Shown in pieces: positions 35,860 to 44,478 of a stretch of 64,000 nucleotides of DNA (its first letter is position 1; each line of letters starts with the position of its first letter). This DNA comes from Micromonospora noduli. Its GTDB lineage: Bacteria; Actinomycetota; Actinomycetes; Mycobacteriales; Micromonosporaceae. The translations under genes and the position numbers were made by a program. The notes under the pieces were generated by a model. That model made no database searches and was not told the DNA's origin. It saw only the letters and a program-made list of their open reading frames with translations. The stretch lies in contig NZ_PYAK01000001.1 in NCBI RefSeq assembly GCF_003264365.1, positions 248,001 to 312,000 of the forward strand. The letters run 5' to 3'.

Positions 35860-36702
35860 CTACAACATCTCCAGCGGTTGCGGGGCTGCCGGCGGCGGGA
35901 ACGCCGTGTCGAGTGCCGCCACGTCCTCCTCGGTCAGCTGCACGTCGCGCGCCTCAGCGTTCTCCTGGGTGTGTTCTGGCCTGGACGACCGGGGGATGGC
36001 CGCGACCATCTCCTGCCGTAGCAGCCAGGCCAGCGCGACCTGGGCGGCCGTGGCCCCGCGCCGGGCGGCGACCTCCGCGACCTGGGGGTGGCCGAGCAGT
36101 CGACCCTGCTCGATCGGCGAGTACGCCATCACCGGAATCCGATGCTCACGTAGCCACGGTAGGAGGTCGTACTCGGGACCACGGCGGGTGAGGTTGTACA
36201 GAATCTGATTCGTCGCGCAGGCACTTCCGCCCGCCTCAAAGAGGTCCGTCATGTCCGAAAGATCGAAGTTGCTCACGCCCCACTGTCCGATGTCACCGGC
36301 GTCGACAAGTTCGGCGAACGCCTCGATCGTCTCCGCGAGTGGATGCGTGCCACGCCAGTGCAGCAGGTAGAGGTCGATATGGTCGACGCCGAGTCGTTGC
36401 AGGCTGCGGCGGCAGGCCTGCACGGTTCCCCGTCGGCTGGCGTTCGACGGCAGCACCTTGTCGACCAGAAAGACGTCGGCCCGTCGTCCGACGATCGCCT
36501 CGCCGACGAGTTCCTCGGAAGCGCCGTCACCGTACATCTCCGCAGTGTCGATCATGGTCATGCCCAGGTCGAGCCCGGCACGCAGGGCGGCCAGCTCGTC
36601 CTGGCGCCTTGCAGGGTTCTCGCCGAGGTACCACGTTCCCTGCCCGAGCACGGGCATGGGCTGGCCGGACGGCATCTCGATCGCATCGCTGGCGAGGGTC
36701 AT
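35860..36702 (-). CDS. Aldo-keto reductase
   Basis: 280 residues from ATG 36702 with GGAAAGG upstream. The (beta/alpha)8 reductase shows the tetrad: Asp and Tyr in MIDTAEMYGDGASEELVG, Lys in FLVDKVLPSN and His in YLLHWRGTHP. NADPH-binding residues are near IPRSSRPEHTQEN. It reduces aldehydes or ketones with NADPH; substrate unknown. A SigB-like promoter precedes it. It is divergent from the DJ-1/PfpI gene and sits between the two dehydrogenase modules. Confidence 0.93.
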   Translation of the reverse strand: MTLASDAIEMPSGQPMPVLGQGTWYLGENPARRQDELAALRAGLDLGMTMIDTAEMYGDGASEELVGEAIVGRRADVFLVDKVLPSNASRRGTVQACRRSLQRLGVDHIDLYLLHWRGTHPLAETIEAFAELVDAGDIGQWGVSNFDLSDMTDLFEAGGSACATNQILYNLTRRGPEYDLLPWLREHRIPVMAYSPIEQGRLLGHPQVAEVAARRGATAAQVALAWLLRQEMVAAIPRSSRPEHTQENAEARDVQLTEEDVAALDTAFPPPAAPQPLEML

Positions 36703-36737
36703 GTCGACCTTTCCCGGTTCCAGTTGGGTTGTCTGCC

Positions 36738-36762
36738 TTACCCGCTGCGACAGGCAGCACAC
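36738..36762 (-). promoter_or_regulatory. SigB-like promoter of the aldo-keto reductase gene
   Basis: On the minus strand, GTGT (36762-36759), a 15-base spacer and GGGTAA (36743-36738), 35 bases before the ATG. The same GTGT-N15-GGGTAA arrangement precedes the SDR gene. An overlapping inverted repeat CTGCCT/AGGCAG is also present. Confidence 0.45.
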
Positions 36763-36940
36763 GCGCACGACGCGCCACGCTCGCCCACCGGCACCGGTTG
36801 CGCAGCGTGCAGGCGGGAAGGATCGTCCACCATCGGGCGGGCTTTGCTGGCCTGTTTGCCCGTCCCCCGCACCGGGAAGGCGACCGCGATCCAGCGACGC
36901 GACGCCGACCGGGCGGCGCCGCGAAGGGGAGGCCACCGAG

Positions 36941-37522
36941 ATGGCGCAGAGCCAGCAGCCACTGACCGGCAAGCGAGTCGCTTGCCTCGCCGCCGACGGA
37001 GTGGAGGACGTGGAATACACCCAGTCCCGAGCCGCCGCGGAGCAGGCGGGAGCCGAGGTTCACCTGATCTCGTTGCAGTCCGGCGAGATCCAGTCGATGA
37101 ACCAGGACATCAACCCTGCCAACCGCTACCGGGTGGATCGGACCGTGAACGACGTCGATGCGGCTGACTACGACGCCCTGTTGCTGCCGGGCGGGACGGT
37201 CAACCCCGACCGGCTCCGGATGAACGCGGAGGCGATGAACTTCGTCCGGGCGTTCTTCCAACAGCACAAGCCGGTGGCGGCGATCTGCCACGGGCCGTGG
37301 TCGTTGGTCGAGACCGGCATGGTCAACGGCCGGACCCTCACCTCGTTCCCCAGCCTGCGCACCGACATCCGCAACGCCGGCGGAAACTGGGTCGACCAAC
37401 AGGTGCAGGTCGACAACGGCCTCGTCACCAGCCGCAGCCCCAGCGACCTTCCGGCCTTCTGCGCCAAGATGGTCGAGGAGTTCGCCCAGGGCGAAGACGT
37501 CCGCCAGATGGCGACGGCCTGA
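36941..37522 (+). CDS. DJ-1/PfpI family protein (YhbO-like)
   Basis: 193 residues from ATG 36941 behind GGGGAGG. The nucleophile elbow is AAICHGPWSLVETG with the reactive Cys, the acidic partner is in AADGVEDVEY, and YDALLLPGGTVNPDRLR is the family strand-loop. Length and motifs match bacterial PfpI/YhbO proteins, which protect against glyoxal and other stresses by deglycation or act as chaperones; protease activity is doubtful. It is followed by a clear hairpin. Context with reductases supports carbonyl detoxification (inference). Confidence 0.93.
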   Translation: MAQSQQPLTGKRVACLAADGVEDVEYTQSRAAAEQAGAEVHLISLQSGEIQSMNQDINPANRYRVDRTVNDVDAADYDALLLPGGTVNPDRLRMNAEAMNFVRAFFQQHKPVAAICHGPWSLVETGMVNGRTLTSFPSLRTDIRNAGGNWVDQQVQVDNGLVTSRSPSDLPAFCAKMVEEFAQGEDVRQMATA

Positions 37523-37528
37523 CCGACG

Positions 37529-37566
37529 GGGCTCAGGGCCGGGAGCATCAAGCCGGTCCTGAGCCC
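37529..37566 (+). terminator. Terminator after PfpI gene
   Basis: Perfect 9-base arms GGGCTCAGG (37529-37537) and CCTGAGCCC (37558-37566), with an inner CCGG/CCGG pairing, beginning seven bases after the PfpI stop. Confidence 0.7.
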
Positions 37567-37682
37567 GTGACGACGGCTGTCCCGCCGCCCGACACGCCGC
37601 CGCTCCCGCCGAACAGCGGCTGTCATGACGGCGGACTGAGCAGCGGGACAGGGATCGCCTCCCTACTGCGGCCGATGGGCGG

Positions 37683-37706
37683 GTTGAGGTGGTTTCCGAG
37701 GGGTAT
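37683..37706 (+). promoter_or_regulatory. SigB-like promoter upstream of module B
   Basis: GTTG (37683-37686), a 14-base spacer and GGGTAT (37701-37706), 80 bases before the GTG at 37786. Similar to the promoter sequences before the SDR and aldo-keto reductase genes. Confidence 0.4.
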
Positions 37707-37785
37707 CCGGGCCCATACGGGTCGCGCTCCGGACCGTCGTGAACCGACAAACGCGGCCGGGCGCGACCGGATACGGAGGCTACCC

Positions 37786-38780
37786 GTGACTCAACTAGCA
37801 ACCCGAGAGGCAGCGAAGGCAAGGCAGGACGACGTGCAGCGGCGAGGACGCCGGCTCGGCTGGGTGAGTCTCGGCCTGGGCGTGGCACAGCTGGCGGCAC
37901 CGGGCACGGTGCGCCGAATCAGCGGAGTGGACGACTCCCCGACGACCCGGGCGGTGGTGCCGCTGGTCGGGGCGCGGGAGTTGGTACACGCGGCCGGGCT
38001 CCTGACGAGCCGGCGAAAGAGCGTTTGGGCGTGGACACGGGTCGTGGGTGACGCGATGGACCTGGCCTCCCTCGGGGTGGCCATCGCCCACCGCAGCGGG
38101 CGCCCCCGGCGTCGCCTCGTCGCTGTCACTGGCGCCGTCGTCGGGATCACGGTGGTGGATCTGCTGACCGCCGTGCAGGCCACCCGGGCGAAGAAGATCG
38201 GCTCAGCGCCGACGGCACGAGGCTCACGCGAAGGAGGACCCATGGAGCTGACAGCCACGACGACCATCCGCAAACCCCCGCCCAAGGTCTACGCGTTCTG
38301 GCGCGACCTGGGCAACCTCCCGACGTTCATGGCCCACCTCGAGCAGATCCGCACCACCGGCGACCGTACGAGCCACTGGTCCGCCAGCGCTCCGTTCGGC
38401 ACTAACGTCGAGTGGGACGCGGAGATCGTCGACGAGGCACCCGGCGAGAAGATCGCCTGGCGGTCGACCGGGAACGCCGACGTGCCGAACGCCGGCACGG
38501 TCCGGTTCGTGCCCGCCCCGGACGGGGTGAGCACCGAGGTGCACGTCGTTCTGTCGTACGACATCCCGGGCGGCGCGGTCGGCAAGGCGGTCGCCAAGTA
38601 CTTCGGCGAGGAACCGCACCAGCAGCTCGACGACGACCTGCGCCGGCTCAAGCAGGTGCTGGAGACCGGCCAGGTGGTCCGATCCGAGGGCGCCCCGTGG
38701 GGCAAGCGGGCACGCAAGGAGTTCCCGCAGCGTCCGGCGCAACCGCTGTCGGATTCCGAGCTGGCGAAGGGGGCCGATTC

Positions 38781-38784
<4 letters not shown>
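37786..38784 (+). CDS. Membrane domain-SRPBCC fusion protein, module B
   Basis: 332 residues from GTG 37786 behind GGAGG. Residues about 20-135 form a small membrane domain (RRLGWVSLGLGVAQLAAPG, LVGARELVHAAGLLTSRRK, LVAVTGAVVGITVVDLLTA), like the DUF4267-type region. Residues about 150-280 are a SRPBCC/COQ10-like domain (TTTIRKPPPKVYAFWRDLGN ... ADVPNAGTVRFVPAPDG), a hydrophobic-ligand-binding fold. The stop overlaps the GTG of the zinc dehydrogenase, so the two are co-translated. The ligand is unknown; a membrane-associated substrate passed to the dehydrogenase is inference. Confidence 0.85.
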
Positions 38785-39956
<1,172 letters not shown>

Positions 39957-39968
39957 CCACCATCACCC

Positions 39969-40009
39969 ACGCATCCGGCCACCGCAGCACGCTCGGTGGC
40001 CGGATGCGT
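39969..40009 (+). terminator. Terminator after module B
   Basis: Perfect 16-base arms (39969-39984 ACGCATCCGGCCACCG; 39994-40009 CGGTGGCCGGATGCGT) with a 9-base loop, followed by TGTCTGT. Confidence 0.88.
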
Positions 40010-40103
40010 TGTCTGTCCACAGGCGCGGATCTGCGGGCGGCCCTGCATTCGCCACCGAGCTGCCCAGCTGTTTGCCGCAGACGACCCTGGGTAGGCGCGG
40101 TCG

Positions 40104-40784
40104 GTGAGCGGGCCAGACACAGACCTAGGCACCCGATCGGACACCAGCCGTGCCGTGGCGTTCAGCGATGCGATCTTCGCCATCATCATCACGCTGCTCG
40201 TCCTGGACCTCGGGATACCGGACGTCCCACCTGGTCGTCTCCTGTCCGGTTTGCTCAGTCAGTGGCCGTCGTACGTCGCCTATCTCGCGTCCTACTCGTA
40301 CGTGGCCGTCGTCTGGCTCAACCACAAGGCGGCGTTCAACCGCATTCGGCAGGTCGATCGTGGGCTGCACTGGATGAACCTGCTCGTACTGTTCAGCACG
40401 GCGCTGCTGCCGTTTCCAACGATTGTCGTGTCGCATGCGCTGCAGGAGCACAACAACGCGGACCAGCGTGTGGCCATCGCCTTCTATGCGCTCATCGGCG
40501 CGTTCTTGTGCGCGACGTGGCTGGCGTTCTACCACTACCTGGCCAGGCACCCTGATCTGCTGAAGGAGCAGGGCAAGGGCGGTTTCTTTCACGGCGAGCG
40601 GTTCCGGGCCCTTGCCGGGGTCGTCCTGTACCTCCTCGCGGGGGTGATCGGCTACCTGGTGGCACCCTTGATCGGCTTGGTCATCTTTCCCTTCCTACCC
40701 GTCTTCTATGCCCTCACCAGCGCCGGCCTGTACCAGTTGCGGGTGACCCGGCGTATCACCCACCGCCCTTCGCCACCATCCTGA
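40104..40784 (+). CDS. TMEM175-like (DUF1211) membrane protein
   Basis: 226 residues. The first helix carries the diagnostic FSD motif, AFSDAIFAIIITLLVLDL, the potassium-filter helix of TMEM175 channels. Five further hydrophobic segments follow, with the WLNHKAAFNRI loop typical of the family. Bacterial members conduct potassium weakly. It starts at GTG 40104. The neighbours (DUF2267, DUF1345, MscS) fit a membrane-homeostasis or osmotic theme. Confidence 0.9.
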   Translation: MSGPDTDLGTRSDTSRAVAFSDAIFAIIITLLVLDLGIPDVPPGRLLSGLLSQWPSYVAYLASYSYVAVVWLNHKAAFNRIRQVDRGLHWMNLLVLFSTALLPFPTIVVSHALQEHNNADQRVAIAFYALIGAFLCATWLAFYHYLARHPDLLKEQGKGGFFHGERFRALAGVVLYLLAGVIGYLVAPLIGLVIFPFLPVFYALTSAGLYQLRVTRRITHRPSPPS

Positions 40785-40857
40785 GGGCGGGCGAACCGCC
40801 GTTTCACCCGGGCGTGGGTGGGAACCCGCCGCAATCCGTTTCGAGAGGGGACCCGAG

Positions 40858-41265
40858 GTGAACTACAGCGAGTTCATTCAGTCTGTGGCAGCACGACCCA
40901 AGGTTTCACCGGGGCAGGCGGAACCGATTACCCGCGCCACGCTCGAGACTGTGGCAAAACGGATCACTGGTGGCCAGGCAAGGGACCTCGCCTCCCAGCT
41001 CCCCGAGGAGCTACGAGGCCTGGTGTCCAGGCCCACCGAAGATCCGGAACGGTTCGGTCTCACCGAATTCCTGGAACGGGTGCAGTCCCGGGCAGGGGTC
41101 GATCGCGAGATGGCCACGGAGGGAGCGCGGGCCGTGATGGATACCCTGCGTGAGGCTGCCAGCGCGAAGGAGTACGGAGACTTCGTCGACCAGTTGCCGC
41201 AGGAGTTCTGGCAGTTGACCGGGCCTGGCTCTGGACAGCTCCAGCCTCGCCGGATCGGCACCTAG
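40858..41265 (+). CDS. DUF2267 domain protein
   Basis: 135 residues from GTG 40858 with GAGAGGGGAC upstream. The sequence has the repeated helical-pair layout of DUF2267 (MNYSEFIQSVAARPKVSPG ... LETVAKRITGGQARDLASQL, then LPEELRG; second half FGLTEFLERVQSRAGVDRE ... DFVDQLPQEFWQL). These proteins recur next to stress and membrane genes in actinobacteria; function unknown. Confidence 0.9.
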   Translation: MNYSEFIQSVAARPKVSPGQAEPITRATLETVAKRITGGQARDLASQLPEELRGLVSRPTEDPERFGLTEFLERVQSRAGVDREMATEGARAVMDTLREAASAKEYGDFVDQLPQEFWQLTGPGSGQLQPRRIGT

Positions 41266-41326
41266 GCCACACCGATAGGTGGGCTCGATTCGGTCCGGAT
41301 GTTAGGCGAGGCCCGAGGAGTGCGGG

Positions 41327-42049
41327 ATGACCGAACCGGAGAGCCGGGACACGGGCGCACGAGAGTTGCCCGCCCCGACGAGTGGTGAGCACGGCCTTCC
41401 CCAGCCGGCTGGTGGGCACAGCAGCAAGACCATGTCAGACCCGGACGTCGTCCTCCAGATTCCGCAGGTCAAGGTCGAACAGATCTACGTCGAGGTCGAC
41501 GATCTGGACGCCTCTGTTTCTCTGCGAGCCCGGCTGGGTAGCCTGCTCCAGCTCGACGTGGGCGTTCAGGCGCGTCTCGGCACGGTGAAGATCGATATCA
41601 AGGGCGTCGAGGCCGAGGCGATGCTCGAGGTTCGGCTCGACGAGGTACGGGGAATTCTCGACAGCGCCCTCCGCACGATCGAGCGCAACCCTCAGATCAT
41701 CGAGTCGGTGGTGAAGACGGTGGACAAGGCCGTGGACCAGGTGGGGCAGACAGCGCAGGAGGCGCTGGGGCCCAATGGTCCGCTGTCGCAGACGCTGCAG
41801 CAGGCCACCCAGCAGGTCGGTCAACAACTCGGGCAGGCCGCCCAGCAGCTCGGGCAGTCCACCCAGCAACTGGCTCAGACCAGCGGAACGACGGCTGGCG
41901 GCGGTGTGGAGGGTCTCGGCAGCGTGCTGGGCGGGTCTCCGGCCCGAGCGGCGTGGCGACGGATGAAGAGGACCGTCCACAGTAGTCAGCCACTGAGGCA
42001 GGTCACGACGCGGCTAGCAGGACCGCAGGGGCAGCAGCCGCCGGGCTGA
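41327..42049 (+). CDS. Uncharacterised protein with Gln-rich heptad region
   Basis: 240 residues. A disordered N-terminus leads to a beta-strand block (VEQIYVEVDDLDASVSLRAR ... VKIDIKGVEAEAMLEVRL) and a helix. A long Gln-rich coiled stretch (about 140-190: repeats of QQLGQAAQQLGQ type) and a basic tail follow. I do not recognise the family. The paired strands suggest a small sandwich domain, and the repeat region suggests oligomerisation. It follows the DUF2267 gene by 61 bases and may be co-transcribed. Confidence 0.7.
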   Translation: MTEPESRDTGARELPAPTSGEHGLPQPAGGHSSKTMSDPDVVLQIPQVKVEQIYVEVDDLDASVSLRARLGSLLQLDVGVQARLGTVKIDIKGVEAEAMLEVRLDEVRGILDSALRTIERNPQIIESVVKTVDKAVDQVGQTAQEALGPNGPLSQTLQQATQQVGQQLGQAAQQLGQSTQQLAQTSGTTAGGGVEGLGSVLGGSPARAAWRRMKRTVHSSQPLRQVTTRLAGPQGQQPPG

Positions 42050-42114
42050 TCGACGTCCACCGTGGTGGCGACATGGCAGCGGGCCAGGTCACGCCACTGC
42101 ATGCTCCGCGGGGG

Positions 42115-42801
42115 TCATGATTGGCCCAGGTTGGTGACCAGGTTGACGGCGACGGCCAGGATGCCAGTTCCGAAGGTGTAGGAGAGCAGGGCATGCCCGA
42201 GCGCGATCCGGCGCATGCGGTTGCTTGTGGGTTCGTTCTCGCCCGGGGCGTAGGACATGCCGACGGTGAAGGCGACGTACGCGAAGTCGGCGTAGGCCGG
42301 TGGATCTTCCCGCTTGAAATCGATGCCGCCATCGTGGCGGTAGTACAGCCGCGCGTACTTGAGTGCGAAGACCGTATTCACCAGCGCCCACGCCAGGACC
42401 ACCGCGACGACGCTGAGGATCACCAGCGTGACAGCCACCACGTCCTGCTGGTTCGAGGCGCGGATGAGCGCCTCGGCCACGGCGACGAGGCTGATGACGG
42501 ACGCGATCAGGACCGCCGCATCGGTGGAACGGGACTGCTGCTCCGCCTCGGCAAGCTGCTCGGTGCGCCGTGGGCTCGCCGGCCAGCAGGCCCGCCACAC
42601 CCAGACGAGGACCGTGCCCGCCGCGATCGTCCAGATCACCAGCGGCGTCAACTCCGGTGCCCCGACCAACGCGATGGCGGTCCCTGCCACGACACCGACG
42701 GCTAACGACCACAGGGCACGCCTGACCGACAGGAGCCGTCCCCGCGCCGGTCGTCCCGATTGCTGCTCCACCTGGTCAGCGTTCCAGCTGAAGCAGATCA
42801 C
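42115..42801 (-). CDS. DUF1345 membrane protein
   Basis: 228 residues. DUF1345 features: ALVGAPELTPLVIWTIAAGT near the start, then LKYARLYYRHDGGIDFK and DFAYVAFTVGMSYAPGE (the Y.DF.Y..F..GM block), with five membrane segments. Start: GTG 42801 has no clear ribosome site; a GTG ten codons later is an alternative. Function unknown; the family is common beside stress loci. Confidence 0.87.
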   Translation of the reverse strand: MICFSWNADQVEQQSGRPARGRLLSVRRALWSLAVGVVAGTAIALVGAPELTPLVIWTIAAGTVLVWVWRACWPASPRRTEQLAEAEQQSRSTDAAVLIASVISLVAVAEALIRASNQQDVVAVTLVILSVVAVVLAWALVNTVFALKYARLYYRHDGGIDFKREDPPAYADFAYVAFTVGMSYAPGENEPTSNRMRRIALGHALLSYTFGTGILAVAVNLVTNLGQS

Positions 42802-42864
42802 GTAGGAAAAACCGGAAGCGATTACCGGATCAGGTTGTGAATATCCTGGAATCGTGGAGAGGTC

Positions 42865-43060
42865 TCAGCCCTCCATTCCGGTGGCGGTGTGCGCCACGCC
42901 GACCGGCTTGGATTGTGAGGACCCTCGCTGTCGCAGGTAGATCGAAAGAACGACCATCGGGAGACGGCCAGTAGGTCCGACTGCCAGTTCTCCAGTGTGC
43001 GGTTCCAGAAGTCGGGCTGGAGCAGGTACCCGGCCCCAAGACGCCCGCTGGACTCCCAAC
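42865..43060 (-). pseudogene. Frameshifted remnant of a DUF6766-like membrane protein
   Basis: In one minus-strand frame the sequence reads LQPDFWNRTLENWQSDLLAV. In the next frame it continues MVVLSIYLRQRGSSQSKPVG to a TGA at 42865. Joined, they form the C-terminal part of a DUF6766-type protein (ENWQSE-L ... LRQRGSxxSKPVG). A single missing base near 42957 explains the shift. The expected N-terminal membrane part is not recognisable upstream, so the gene is decayed. It occupies most of the 358-base gap 42802-43159. Confidence 0.6.
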
Positions 43061-43159
43061 GGAGAGAGGAGGCCCCGGGCGCCATTGACGGGTTGCCCTC
43101 AAGAGATGCGGGCTGAACGGGGTCGCCATCGAGCGGATTTGAGCTCAGGCCCCGCCCAT

Positions 43160-44170
43160 TCAAGGCTGATACTGACTGCGGGTGCGGGGAAGCCACTGGG
43201 GATGGCGGTCGCGCAGGTAGCGCACCAGTCCCTCGCGCAGGTCGCAGCGCAGGTCCCAGGCGCTGGCGCCGTCGGCGGCCGAGGCCTGAACCTGGATGAC
43301 CGCTGTCTGGGGGGTGGAGTCGACCATCTGGAGCACCCACTGGTGGCGATCCCACAGCGGTGAGGACTCGACCAGCCGGCGCGTTTCCCGTCGTAGGTCG
43401 TCCAGGTCGGCGGTGTGGTCGACATGAATCTGGATCTTGCCGACAACCCTGGACTCGTTCCGGGTCCAGTTCTGAAACGGCCGCTCGGTGAAGTACGTGG
43501 TCGGGAGGATGAGCATCCGCTCGTCCCAGAGCCGGATCACCACGTTGGTCAGCTTCACCTCCTCAACCCGGCCCCATTCGCCGTCCACCACCAGCACGTC
43601 GCCGACGTGCAGGCCGTCGGCGAACGCGACCTGGACACCGGCGAACGCGTTGCCGAGCGCGGTACGGGCCGACAGGCCGATCAACGCGCCGACCACCCCC
43701 GCCGACGTCAACACGGAGACGCCGAAGAGGCGTACCGGCCGAAAGGTGATCAGGATCAGGCCGATCGCGACGATGGTGACCACGGCGACGGTGAGCCGCC
43801 GCACGGGGCGAATCTGCGTCCGGGCCCGCCGGACCCGCCGGCTGGCGACCGCGTCGCCAGGCAGTCGACTGAACGCGACCGCCTCGGCGACGTGCAACGC
43901 CTTGTTCACCAACCATGCCCCGGATATCACCAGCGCCACCCGGGCGACGTGCCGCAGCTGAGGCTGCCACCCGACCGGTCCCAGAGGCAGCGCGTAGTAC
44001 AGCGCCCCGGCCAGCAGGACCGCTGCCGCCGGGCGGCGGCAGGCATGCCGCAGCGGCTCCAGCAGCCAGCGGTAACGGCCACGGGCTATGCGGCGGACGA
44101 CCATGCCAGTGATCAGGTCCACGACCACCGCCGTCGCCAGCGCGGCTACTACGATCAACGCGGTACGCAT
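43160..44170 (-). CDS. MscS-family mechanosensitive channel
   Basis: 336 residues. Four hydrophobic segments end with the pore helix region GVSVLTSAGVVGALIGLSAR followed by TALGNAFAGVQVAFADGLHV (the Ala/Gly-packed TM3). The MscS beta domain follows (GDVLVVDGEWGRVEEVKLTN, VVIRLWDERMLILPTTYFTE), then a C-terminal alpha/beta domain. It releases solutes under osmotic down-shock or acts as a small-conductance channel. It starts at ATG 44170 and is divergent from the LAL regulator. Confidence 0.93.
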   Translation of the reverse strand: MRTALIVVAALATAVVVDLITGMVVRRIARGRYRWLLEPLRHACRRPAAAVLLAGALYYALPLGPVGWQPQLRHVARVALVISGAWLVNKALHVAEAVAFSRLPGDAVASRRVRRARTQIRPVRRLTVAVVTIVAIGLILITFRPVRLFGVSVLTSAGVVGALIGLSARTALGNAFAGVQVAFADGLHVGDVLVVDGEWGRVEEVKLTNVVIRLWDERMLILPTTYFTERPFQNWTRNESRVVGKIQIHVDHTADLDDLRRETRRLVESSPLWDRHQWVLQMVDSTPQTAVIQVQASAADGASAWDLRCDLREGLVRYLRDRHPQWLPRTRSQYQP

Positions 44171-44478
44171 CAGAGGCCGTTCACCGTAATCCCGATGCCA
44201 GCTTCCCCCGGCTCACTGCCCTGTCCACGTGCTCAGGGTGCCACCCCGTCCAGTGGCAGGCGGCCAACATCGGGGAACAACCGCTGACCACACCTGCGTC
44301 AGTCGCCCGAGTCGCCTTCCCGGAGCAGTACGGCGGACCTGCAGTCGTACGGCGGGTCATTGAACTGGTCCGGACGCAACGCCATGCGGCGAAGACCAGT
44401 GCGGCAGCCCTTCGCCGATCAGTCCCCGGCATGCTGCGAGAAGGATCCCGTGACGCGAGTCGCCACGAGGGGGTACTT
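44171..44478. other. 308-base divergent intergenic region
   Basis: No gene seen. It contains a direct repeat TACGGCGG at 44329-44336 and 44348-44355, nineteen bases apart, which could be paired activator half-sites in front of the LAL regulator. Otherwise nothing recognisable. Confidence 0.4.
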
